Origin: Rubrivivax sp.
GTDB taxonomy: Bacteria > Pseudomonadota > Gammaproteobacteria > Burkholderiales > Burkholderiaceae_C
Direction of reading: 5' to 3'
Length of the DNA: 7,978 nt
Assembly: GCA_030693565.1 (NCBI GenBank)
Contig: JAUYAJ010000705.1
Span: 1 to 7,978 of the forward strand
Positions 1 to 6,289 of the stretch are shown piece by piece. The stretch's first letter is position 1, and each line of letters opens with the position of its first letter. Made by a program: the position numbers and the translations under genes. The notes under the pieces were generated by a model. That model did not search any database. It was not told the DNA's origin and saw only the letters and a list, made by a program, of their open reading frames with translations.

Positions 1-156
1 CAGCGGCCGGACGCCGACCGCAGCCAGGTGCGCGAATGGATCAGCGGCAACTACTGCCGCTGCACCGGCTACCACGCCATCGTCGACGCCGTCTGCAGCG
101 TGCTGGGTCAGCAGCGCGCCGGCCGCTTCGACACCGAGCAGGAGGCCGGCGCATGA
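1..156 (+). CDS. [2Fe-2S] subunit of a xanthine dehydrogenase/CO dehydrogenase-family enzyme (3' end only)
   Basis: This is the C-terminal 51 codons of the small iron-sulfur subunit of a molybdenum hydroxylase, which passes electrons from the molybdenum site towards FAD. The start lies before the window. The visible part contains GNYCRCTGYHAIVDAV, the hallmark of the second (helical) [2Fe-2S] domain, with the paired cluster cysteines at fragment residues 19 and 21. The first Cys pair of that cluster and the plant-ferredoxin-like N-terminal domain are outside the window. The stop codon overlaps the next gene's start as ATGA, so the two are translationally coupled subunits of one enzyme. Family assignment is firm from the motif; the substrate cannot be read from this piece. 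Confidence 0.93.
   Translation, partial: QRPDADRSQVREWISGNYCRCTGYHAIVDAVCSVLGQQRAGRFDTEQEAGA
140..145 (+). promoter_or_regulatory. Shine-Dalgarno site of the molybdopterin-binding subunit
   Basis: A full AGGAGG lies inside the end of the upstream iron-sulfur subunit gene, 7 nt before the ATG at 153. It fixes that ATG as the start of the large subunit, although the same frame stays open further upstream. Confidence 0.85.
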
Positions 157-2564
157 ACCACCCGACCGAATTGCCGACCCGGCGCGACCTCGGCGCCGAC
201 CTGCCCGCCGTCACCGAAGACCAGCGCCACATCGGCGTGGCGCTGCCGCGTGAAGGCGTGCGCCGGCTCACGCAGGGCCAGGGCCGCTTCGTCGACGACA
301 TCGAACTGCCGCGGCTGGCCCATGTGGTGTTCTGGCGCTCGCCGGTGGCGCACATGCGCATCACCGGCATCGAGCGCAGCGCGGCGCAGGCGCTGCCGGG
401 CGTCATCGCAGTCGTGGTCGGCAGCGAGATCGCCGCGCTGTGCAAGCCCTGGGTGGCGACGCTGGCGCATCTGGCCGGCATCAAGAGCGCGCCGCAGTTC
501 CCGCTGGCGATGGAGCGCGCCACCTGGCAGGGCGAGCCCGTCGTCGCGGTGGTGGCCGAAACGCGGGCGCGCGCCGAGGACGCGCTGGCGCTGCTCGAGG
601 TGCGCTGGGAAGACCTGCCCGCGGTGCTGGACACCGAGACCGCGCTCGACCCCGCGACGCCGCTGATCCACCCCGAACTGGGCGACAACCTGTGCTTCGA
701 GCGCAAGCTCGACACCGGCGGCGTCGACGAGGCCTTCGCGCGTGCCGACGCGGTGTTCGAAGAGACCTTCGTGTTCGGCCGCCACACCGGCGTGACGCTG
801 GAGCCGCGCTGCCAGATCGCCGACTGGAACGCCGGCGACCAGCGGCTCACCGTCTACCACTCGTTCCAGGCGCCGCACATGATGCAGGATCTGTACTGCC
901 GCCAGTTCGGGCTGCAGGAGTCGCAGGTGCGCGTGCTTTGCGGCGATGTCGGCGGCTCGTTCGGCATCAAGGTCCATGCCTACCCCGACGACTTCGCCAC
1001 CGTCGCGCTGAGCATGATGCTGCGCCGGCCGGTGAAGTTCGTTGCCGACCGCCTCGAGAGCTTCACGTCCGACATCCATGCGCGCGAGCACCGCATCAAG
1101 GGCCGCATCGCGGCGACGAAGACCGGCGAGATCCTCGCCTTCGAGATCGACGACCTGACCGGCATCGGCCCTTATTCGGTGTTCCCGCGCACCAGCGGCA
1201 TCGAAGGCAACCAGGTCGTCAACCTGACCGGCGGGCCGTACCGCCACAAACACTACCGGGCTGCGCTGAAGGTCGTGTTCCAGAACAAGACGCCGACCTG
1301 CCAGTACCGCGGCGTCGGCCATCCAATCGCCTGCGCCGTGACCGAGGCGCTGGTCGACGGCCTGGCGGCCCGGCTCGGCATCGACCCGATCGCGATCCGG
1401 CTGGCCAACGTGATCCGCGACGACGCCTACCCGGCCACCGGCGCGTCGGGCATCAAGCTCGAACAGCTCACCCACGAAGCCTGCCTGCACGAAGCGCGCC
1501 GCCTGGTGGGCTACGAGCAGCTGCGCGCCGAACAGATCGCGCTGCGCGAGCGCGGCGTCTTCCGCGGCATCGGCGTGGCGGCGCTGATCGAGCTGACCAA
1601 CCCGAGCGCGGCTTTCTATGGCGTGGGCGGGGCGCGCATTGCGTCGCAGGACGGCGCCACGCTGCGGCTCGAACCCAGCGGCGTGCTCACGGTGATGAGC
1701 AGCGTGGGCGAGCAAGGCCAGGGCGCCGAGGCCATCTTCGCGCAGATCGCCGCCGACGCCGTCGGCGTGGCCATCGAGCGTGTGCGCGTGGTCACCGGCG
1801 ACACCGACGCCACGCCGTACGGCGGCGGCACCTGGGCCAGCCGGGGCGCGGGCATCGGCGGCGAAGCGGTGCTGCTGGCCGGGCGCGTGCTGCGCGAGAA
1901 CATCCTGGCCACCGCGGCGGCGATCCTGCAGCGCGAGCGCCGCGAGCTCAAGGTGTTGCGCGGCGCCGTCGTCGACACGAAGACGGGTGCCGTTCTGCTC
2001 GACCTGGCCGAACTCGGCCGCATCGCCTACTTCCGCTCCGACACCTTGCCCAAGGACTTCACGCCCGAGCTGATGGTGACGCGCCACTATGCGCAGCGCG
2101 ACTATCCCTTCATCTTCACCAACGGCGTGCAGGTCAGCCATGTGGAGGTGGACGTCGACACCGGCTTCGTGCGCCTGCTCGGCCACTGGGCGGTGGAGGA
2201 CTGCGGCCGCGTCATCAACCCGATGCTGGTCGACGAGCAGATCCGCGGCGCCATCGTGCAAGGCATCGGCGGCGCGCTGTTCGAGGAATGCCTTTACGAC
2301 AGCGACGGCACGCTGCGCAACGGCAACATGGCCGACTACCTGGTGCCGATGGCCGCCGAAATGCCCGACATCGTGGTCTCGCATGTGCAGTCGCCGACCC
2401 GGAGCTCGCAGCTCGGCGCCAAAGGCGCCGGCGAGGCCGGCACCGCCGGCGCGCCGGGCGCGGTGATGAACGCCATCAACGACGCGCTGACGCCCTTTGG
2501 CGCGCGCCTGGCCTCGCAGCCGATCACGCCGGAAAAGATCCTGCGTGCGCTGGGCCGGATCTGA
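153..2564 (+). CDS. Xanthine dehydrogenase family protein, molybdopterin-binding (CoxL-like) subunit
   Basis: This 803-aa catalytic subunit of a molybdenum hydroxylase hydroxylates or oxidises an organic substrate using water as oxygen source, with electrons leaving through the coupled [2Fe-2S] subunit. Residues about 38-150 form the 'a/b hammerhead' domain (GRFVDD motif, then GEPVVAVVAE). The rest is the two-part Mo-cofactor-binding region, with the GGSFG loop at 267-271, the active-site loop QYRGVGH at 384-390, a GEQGQG cofactor loop, and GAKGAGEAG with the expected catalytic Glu at 761. The length is normal for the family (about 760-810). The active-site loop lacks the AYRCSFR sequence of true form I CO dehydrogenase, so CO is unlikely to be the substrate; it is closer to form II (AYRGAGR) but not identical. 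The start is set by the AGGAGG and the ATGA overlap. No FAD subunit or maturation gene follows; they may lie upstream of the window. Symbols such as coxL or xdhB would overstate what is known. Confidence 0.93.
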   Translation: MNHPTELPTRRDLGADLPAVTEDQRHIGVALPREGVRRLTQGQGRFVDDIELPRLAHVVFWRSPVAHMRITGIERSAAQALPGVIAVVVGSEIAALCKPWVATLAHLAGIKSAPQFPLAMERATWQGEPVVAVVAETRARAEDALALLEVRWEDLPAVLDTETALDPATPLIHPELGDNLCFERKLDTGGVDEAFARADAVFEETFVFGRHTGVTLEPRCQIADWNAGDQRLTVYHSFQAPHMMQDLYCRQFGLQESQVRVLCGDVGGSFGIKVHAYPDDFATVALSMMLRRPVKFVADRLESFTSDIHAREHRIKGRIAATKTGEILAFEIDDLTGIGPYSVFPRTSGIEGNQVVNLTGGPYRHKHYRAALKVVFQNKTPTCQYRGVGHPIACAVTEALVDGLAARLGIDPIAIRLANVIRDDAYPATGASGIKLEQLTHEACLHEARRLVGYEQLRAEQIALRERGVFRGIGVAALIELTNPSAAFYGVGGARIASQDGATLRLEPSGVLTVMSSVGEQGQGAEAIFAQIAADAVGVAIERVRVVTGDTDATPYGGGTWASRGAGIGGEAVLLAGRVLRENILATAAAILQRERRELKVLRGAVVDTKTGAVLLDLAELGRIAYFRSDTLPKDFTPELMVTRHYAQRDYPFIFTNGVQVSHVEVDVDTGFVRLLGHWAVEDCGRVINPMLVDEQIRGAIVQGIGGALFEECLYDSDGTLRNGNMADYLVPMAAEMPDIVVSHVQSPTRSSQLGAKGAGEAGTAGAPGAVMNAINDALTPFGARLASQPITPEKILRALGRI

Positions 2565-2585
2565 AGGCCCGCCGCGCGACGAAGA

Positions 2586-3121
2586 TCAGTAATCCCCGGC
2601 CGTGCGCCCGGCGGCAGCGCCGCCACCGAGCTTGATGCGCGCGGTTTCCTTCAGGCTGCTGCCGTCGAAGCTGAACAGCTGGACGTCGTTTTCGACCATG
2701 TTCATCGCCAGCACGGTCTTGCCGTCGCGCGAGAACAGCGCACCTTGCGACCACTGGCCGATGGGCGCCTCGGTGACCTTGACCGGGCGCTGGCCGGCGC
2801 CGTCGACGCGCCAGATCTGCAGCAGGCCCTTGTCGGCATAGAAGGGGTTGGCCTTGGCCTTGTTGCTGCCGTTCATCACCACCCCCGCCAGATGCTGGCC
2901 GTCGGGCGTGAAGTCGATGCCCCTGGAGCGGGTGTCGGCCTTGCCCAGGGCGACCTTGGCGATCTCGGCCACCGGGCTGGCGCCCAGCTTGAGCACGCTG
3001 ACCGTGCCTTCACCGCGGTTGACCACCAGCGCCGGCGTGCCAGACCGCGACACCGCGACACCGCGATACCGGCCTTTGCGAACGCGGACCCCGCGGCGAG
3101 CAAGTCCAAGGCGGAAACCAT
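2586..3121 (-). pseudogene. Decayed YncE-like beta-propeller protein gene (C-terminal blades, damaged 5' end)
   Basis: The minus strand from about 3062 to the TGA at 2586-2588 encodes three propeller-like repeats: one with VAVSRSGTPALVVNRGEG (about 3062-2982), one with IDFTPDGQHLAGVVMNGSN (about 2927-2805), and one with ALFSRDGKTVLAMNMVEN (about 2750-2661), ending near GGGAAAGRTAGDY. They resemble the last blades of YncE/lactonase-type propellers, which are usually exported and more than 300 aa long; only about 160 residues are here. The frame stays open upstream to 3404, but that part has no propeller character, is Ser/Arg-rich and runs into the oppositely oriented oxidoreductase gene, so it is not a credible N-terminus. 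In a different frame, an ATG at 3121 (or 3133) opens a short signal-peptide-like stretch (LLAAGSAFAKA) that stops matching the propeller frame at the octamer repeat 3045-3068. I infer a gene that lost its middle or front and was also frameshifted. Alternatively it is a short functional protein with an unrecognised start. Confidence 0.62.
3045..3068. repeat. Tandem octamer repeat, three units
   Basis: Three consecutive 8-base units read ccgcgaca, ccgcgaca, ccgcgata on the + strand; the third has one mismatch. The repeat sits at the first recognisable blade of the propeller remnant. Eight is not a multiple of three, so gain or loss of a unit shifts the reading frame of that gene. Slippage is the likely origin (inference). 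Confidence 0.8.
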
Positions 3122-3264
3122 GCGAGCCCCCATGAAGGGGCGCGGTGGTGGTGGGCGGAGCGCTCTGGCACCGGCGGGCACTTCTTTCACGCCCAGGGCC
3201 GGCGCACAGCTTGGGGCGCATCTGGCTAGACTGGTGGCTGTTGTCCTGAGCCTGCGAGCCCACC

Positions 3265-3897
3265 ATGAAGATCGATTTTGTTTCCGACGTTGCCTGCCCC
3301 TGGTGCGCGGTCGGCCTCAACGCGCTGGAACGCGCGCTCGAGCGCATTGGCAACGACATCGAGGTCGAACTGCACTTCCAGCCCTTCGAGCTCAATCCCG
3401 ACATGCCGCCCGAAGGCGCCGAGACCGGCCCCTACCTGGCGCGCAAGTACGGCTCGACGCCCGAGCAGCAGGCGCGCAACCGCCAAGGCATCGTTGACCG
3501 CGGTGCCGCGGTCGGCTTCACCTTCGGCCCCCGGCCGCATGTCTGGAACACCTTCGACGCCCACCGCCTGCTGCACTGGGCCGGGCTGCAAAGCGCGGCC
3601 CAGCAACGCCAGCTCAAGCACGCGCTGCTCAAGGCCTATCACGGCAAGGCCGAAAACCCGAGCGCCCCCGAGGTGCTGGAGCGGCTGGCCGGCGAAGTCG
3701 GCCTGGACGCCGCCGCCCGCGAGATGCTGGCCAGCGGCCTATACACCGACGAAGTGCGCGCCAGCGAGCGCCACTGGCAGCAGCTCGGCATCCAGGCCGT
3801 GCCCTCGGTCGTCATCGACGGCCGCCACCTGATCCAGGGCGGCCAGCCGCCCGAAGCCTTCGAACGCGCGTTGCGCGAGATCGCCGCCGGCGCCTGA
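3265..3897 (+). CDS. DsbA family oxidoreductase (FrnE-like)
   Basis: This 210-aa thioredoxin-fold protein has a helical insertion typical of the DsbA/FrnE/HCCA-isomerase-like family. The redox motif CPWC is at residues 11-14, directly after the first beta strand (KIDFVSDVA). The helical insert runs from roughly residue 60 to 160. The cis-Pro loop AVPSVV has Pro180, and the C-terminal GGQPPEAF (about 192-199) corresponds to the GAQP signature of FrnE relatives. There is no signal peptide, so it should act in the cytoplasm, unlike periplasmic DsbA; FrnE homologues have been linked to disulfide handling under oxidative stress. The ATG at 3265 puts the first strand at the N-terminus as usual in this family, although no strong Shine-Dalgarno precedes it. 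It appears monocistronic, with an intrinsic terminator just after the stop. The physiological substrate is unknown. Confidence 0.92.
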   Translation: MKIDFVSDVACPWCAVGLNALERALERIGNDIEVELHFQPFELNPDMPPEGAETGPYLARKYGSTPEQQARNRQGIVDRGAAVGFTFGPRPHVWNTFDAHRLLHWAGLQSAAQQRQLKHALLKAYHGKAENPSAPEVLERLAGEVGLDAAAREMLASGLYTDEVRASERHWQQLGIQAVPSVVIDGRHLIQGGQPPEAFERALREIAAGA

Positions 3898-3905
3898 GCG
3901 AGCCA

Positions 3906-3930
3906 GCCGCCACCGCGGCGGCGTTTTATT
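3906..3930 (+). terminator. Rho-independent terminator after the DsbA-family gene
   Basis: A perfect 6-bp GC stem (GCCGCC 3906-3911, GGCGGC 3917-3922) with a 5-nt loop is followed by GTTTTATT. It starts 8 nt after the stop codon and separates this gene from the lipoprotein gene downstream. Confidence 0.75.
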
Positions 3931-3989
3931 CCCGCGCCCGCTCATCGGTTTCCCCGATTGAATTGCGGCGTGGCAACGACGACGCTGCC

Positions 3990-4015
3990 GGGCCGATCCT
4001 CCGGCCCTTCGGGAG
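3990..4015 (+). promoter_or_regulatory. Leader hairpin and Shine-Dalgarno of the MBL lipoprotein gene
   Basis: GGGAG at 4011-4015, 5 nt before the ATG at 4021, supports that start over an upstream in-frame TTG at 3958. A 6-bp inverted repeat (GGGCCG 3990-3995, CGGCCC 4002-4007, 6-nt loop) lies immediately 5' of it. In such GC-rich DNA a 6-bp stem may be chance, so a regulatory role is only a possibility. Confidence 0.45.
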
Positions 4016-4020
4016 TGCCC

Positions 4021-5484
4021 ATGTTGCGCAGCCTTGTTGTCGTGTCCCTGGCGGCCAGTGCCGCCTTGCTCGCCGCTTGCGGCACCTCGGCGAACCTGGA
4101 CGCCACCAGCCTGCTGCGCCAGTCCGAAGCCGCGATGGGCGGCGCGGCGCTGAAGTCGATCCAGTTCACCACCCGCGGCAGCGGCTCGACCTTCGGCCAG
4201 GCCTTCGAGTCCGGCATGGCCTGGCCGCGGCTGAACTACCCGCTGCTGACCCGGCTGGTCGACTACGAAAACGCCGCCCTGCGCGAGGACTTCGGCCGCA
4301 GCCGCGCCGAACCGAACGGCGGCGGCGCGATCCCGCTGATGGGCCTGGGCGAGCAGCGCGCCACCACCTTCGTGCGCGGTGATCTGGCCTGGAACCTGGT
4401 CGGCGGCAATCCGGCGCCAGCGCCGGTGGCGCGCTTCGATCGCCAGCACGACATCTGGACCACACCGCATGGCGTGCTCAAGGCAGCGCTGCGCAACGCC
4501 GCCAGCGCCAGCCGGCGCACCGAAGGCGGCCAGACCCGCAGCGTGGTGTCGTTCCGCCAGCCGGGTGTGCTCAGCGCCAGCGTCTGGATCGGCGCCGACG
4601 GCCTGGTCGAGCGCGTCGAGGCGCTGCGCCCGCACCCGGTGCTGGGCGACGTTGCCTCGGTCACCCATTACAGCGACTACCGCGACTTCGGTGGCGTCAA
4701 GTTCCCGATGCGCATCCGCCAGAGCCAGGGCAGTTTCGAGGTGCTGGACCTGGCCGTGCAGGAAGTGCTGCCCAACGCACCGGTCGACATCACGGTGCCC
4801 GACGCGGTCCGCAACGCCAGCGAACGCGTCAGCGCCGAGAAGGTGACCGACGGCATCTGGTTTCTGGCCGGCGGCTCGCACAACAGCGTGGCGATCGAGA
4901 TGGCCGACCACTTGATGGTGGTCGAGGCGCCGCTGCACGATGGCCGCGCTGCCGCCGTGCTGGCCGAGGCGAAGAAGCTGGCGCCGGGCAAGCCGGTGCG
5001 CTTCGTCGTCAACTCGCACCACCACTTCGACCACTCGGGCGGCCTGCGCGCTGCCGCCGCCGAGGGCGCCACCCTGGTCACCAGCGCGCGCGCCCAGCCT
5101 TACTTCGAGCGTGTGCTGGCCAACCCCAACAGCATCGCACCCGACCTGCTGGCGCGCTCCGGGCGTCAGGTCAGCATCCTCGGGGTCAGCGGCAAACGCG
5201 TGTTTGCAGACACCACGCGCACGGTCGAAGTGCATGAGTTCACGGGCAGCATCCATGCGCAGGGCATGTTGATGGTCCACCTGCCCAAGGAAAGGCTGCT
5301 GATCCAGGCCGACGCCTACACCCCGGCGCCGGCCGGCAGCGCGCCGCCTGCCGTGGCCAACGCCAACCATGTGAACCTGGTCGACAACATCGAACGCCTG
5401 CGGCTCGGCGTCGACCGCATCCTGCCGCTGCACGGGCGCGTCGTGCCGCTGGCGGACCTGCACGCCGCCATCGGGCGCAGGTAG
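4021..5484 (+). CDS. Predicted lipoprotein: LolA-like N-terminal domain fused to an MBL-fold metallo-hydrolase
   Basis: This 487-aa protein begins with a lipoprotein signal peptide whose lipobox is LAAC (Cys20 predicted to be lipidated), so it should be anchored in a membrane facing the periplasm. Residues about 27-265 resemble the LolA/LolB-like domain found in front of some MBL hydrolases: WPR at 68-70, a GEQR motif, TPHGVLKAA, and SDYRDFGGVKFP around 219-229. From about 275 an MBL domain follows, with the metal-binding HHHFDH at 333-338 (H333, H335, D337, H338), further predicted ligands His412 (SIHAQGML), Asp431 (QADAYTP) and His471 (PLHGR), and a normal end. The full ligand set implies a dinuclear-zinc-type active hydrolase. 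The substrate is unknown: MBL enzymes include lactonases, glyoxalases, nucleases and beta-lactamases, and nothing here singles one out. It stands alone, convergent with the exonuclease gene, 12 bp between stop codons. Confidence 0.9.
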   Translation: MLRSLVVVSLAASAALLAACGTSANLDATSLLRQSEAAMGGAALKSIQFTTRGSGSTFGQAFESGMAWPRLNYPLLTRLVDYENAALREDFGRSRAEPNGGGAIPLMGLGEQRATTFVRGDLAWNLVGGNPAPAPVARFDRQHDIWTTPHGVLKAALRNAASASRRTEGGQTRSVVSFRQPGVLSASVWIGADGLVERVEALRPHPVLGDVASVTHYSDYRDFGGVKFPMRIRQSQGSFEVLDLAVQEVLPNAPVDITVPDAVRNASERVSAEKVTDGIWFLAGGSHNSVAIEMADHLMVVEAPLHDGRAAAVLAEAKKLAPGKPVRFVVNSHHHFDHSGGLRAAAAEGATLVTSARAQPYFERVLANPNSIAPDLLARSGRQVSILGVSGKRVFADTTRTVEVHEFTGSIHAQGMLMVHLPKERLLIQADAYTPAPAGSAPPAVANANHVNLVDNIERLRLGVDRILPLHGRVVPLADLHAAIGRR

Positions 5485-5496
5485 GTCTTCAGCCCG

Positions 5497-6141
5497 TCAA
5501 CGGGTGCCGGCGAGTGCCGTGAAGTAGCGGTCGGCGCAGCGCGCCAGGCTTTGCCGCGGCGTCTTCTGCAGCGCACACATCAGGCCAAAGGGTGTGCTGG
5601 CAGCGTAGCGCTGCTGGACGTCGTGGCTGATGCGCAGCCACAGCTCGGCGGCCATCTCGGCGTCGGCCAGGGCGCGGTGGACGCGCCCGGTCGGCACGAT
5701 GCCCAGCCAGCTCGCCAGTGTGCCGAGCCGGTGGTTGGGCGCTTCGGGGTAGAGCCGGCGCGACAGCAGCAGCGTGCAGCCGAAGTCTGCGGCCTCGGCG
5801 CCGCGCTCGGCATCGAAGGCCAGCGCCATCTCATGGCGCCAGAACGCGCGGTCGAAGCTGGCGTTGTGGGCAACGACGCCGCAGCCGGCGGTGAAAGCCT
5901 GCACCTCACGCATCACCTCGGCCGCTGGCGGTGCGCTGACCAGCATGCGGTTGCTGATGCCGGTGAGCTGCTCGATGAAGGGCGGCACCCAGGTGCCCGT
6001 GCGCATCAAGCTGGCGTAGCGGCCGACGACGCGGCCACCGCGCACCAGCACGGCGGCGATCTCGGTGGCGCGCGCGCCCATCGCCGGGCTCATGCCGGTG
6101 GTTTCGAAGTCGATGACGGCGATGGTGTCGGGTTCGTTCAC
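5497..6141 (-). CDS. DEDDh-type 3'-5' exonuclease (DnaQ/epsilon-like)
   Basis: This 214-aa protein trims DNA or RNA from 3' ends using two metal ions. All three exonuclease motifs are present: Exo I IDFETTG (D11, E13), Exo II HNASFD (D97), and Exo III VHRALAD (H155, D160), which makes it the DEDDh class. The last 40 residues form a small Arg-containing tail beyond the core. The frame is open to 6336, but that part would overlap the divergent PEP-CTERM gene and has no domain character. The GTG at 6141, giving MNEPDTIAVIDFETTG, places Exo I where epsilon-like proteins have it. No good Shine-Dalgarno precedes this GTG, so the exact start is uncertain. The length and the absence of a polymerase-binding tail like that of E. 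coli DnaQ argue for a stand-alone proofreading or repair/RNA-trimming enzyme rather than the replicative epsilon subunit. Confidence 0.88.
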   Translation of the reverse strand: MNEPDTIAVIDFETTGMSPAMGARATEIAAVLVRGGRVVGRYASLMRTGTWVPPFIEQLTGISNRMLVSAPPAAEVMREVQAFTAGCGVVAHNASFDRAFWRHEMALAFDAERGAEAADFGCTLLLSRRLYPEAPNHRLGTLASWLGIVPTGRVHRALADAEMAAELWLRISHDVQQRYAASTPFGLMCALQKTPRQSLARCADRYFTALAGTR

Positions 6142-6240
6142 CGCACGATTGTCGACGGCGGCCGATGGCGGCGCGCGCGGCGCCCCGGCAACGACCTCGG
6201 AATGACCCCGCAAATGAGGGGGTGTCTCGGGGTTGACCGT

Positions 6241-6276
6241 ACCTGGGCGCCGCCGTGAGACTGGCGGCGCCCAGGT
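6241..6276. repeat. Perfect 14-bp inverted repeat upstream of the PEP-CTERM gene
   Basis: The arm ACCTGGGCGCCGCC (6241-6254) is exactly complementary to 6263-6276, with an 8-nt loop GTGAGACT. It ends one base before the GGGAG ribosome-binding site of the gene at 6290. It lacks a T-run on the + side, so it is not a standard terminator. If transcribed it would form a very stable 5' UTR hairpin; as DNA it could be an operator for a dimeric regulator shared with the divergent exonuclease gene. Both roles are inference. Confidence 0.8.
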
Positions 6277-6277
6277 T

Positions 6278-6282
6278 GGGAG
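6278..6282 (+). promoter_or_regulatory. Shine-Dalgarno site of the PEP-CTERM gene
   Basis: GGGAG lies 7 nt before the ATG at 6290. It selects this start over an open stretch in the same frame running back to 6233, which would translate through the 14-bp hairpin and spoil the signal peptide. Confidence 0.75.
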
Positions 6283-6289
6283 CCTCACC

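Noticed and set aside
108..2384. A 758-codon open frame antisense to the molybdopterin-binding subunit gene
   Set aside because: It is rich in His, Arg, Asp and Val with no recognisable motif, as expected for the reverse strand of a GC-rich gene; the + strand protein has all its family motifs.
1..2564. True aerobic CO dehydrogenase (form I coxSL)
   Set aside because: The AYRCSFR loop with its catalytic Cys is absent; the position reads QYRGVGH.
440..2635. A 731-codon open frame on the + strand in another frame of the same gene
   Set aside because: It is dominated by Arg, Ala and Gly and overlaps the well-supported subunit along nearly its whole length; it is a GC-rich shadow frame.
3130..3404. 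The upstream extension of the propeller frame as a genuine N-terminal domain
   Set aside because: It is Ser/Arg/Pro-rich, has no propeller repeat or signal peptide, and its first 140 bases are antisense to the conserved CPWC region of the oxidoreductase gene.
3739..5463. A 574-codon open frame antisense to the MBL lipoprotein gene
   Set aside because: No motif, biased composition, and it runs against a gene with a signal peptide, Shine-Dalgarno and complete metal-binding set.
5493..5504. CCCG/CGGG inverted repeat between the convergent MBL and exonuclease genes as a terminator
   Set aside because: The stem is only 4 bp and no T-run follows on either strand.
5551..6258. A 235-codon + strand open frame opposite the exonuclease
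   Set aside because: It lies antisense to intact Exo I-III motifs and shows no domain or good ribosome-binding site.
6233..6261. A sigma-70 promoter with TTGACC (6233-6238) as -35 for the PEP-CTERM gene
   Set aside because: At 17-18 bp spacing the -10 candidates (TGAGAC, GAGACT) match TATAAT at only 2-3 positions and fall in the hairpin loop; too weak to annotate.
6142..6289. A sigma-54 site before the PEP-CTERM gene, as reported for some PEP-CTERM regulons
   Set aside because: I found no GG-N10-GC arrangement with a TGGCAC/TTGC-like context in this interval.
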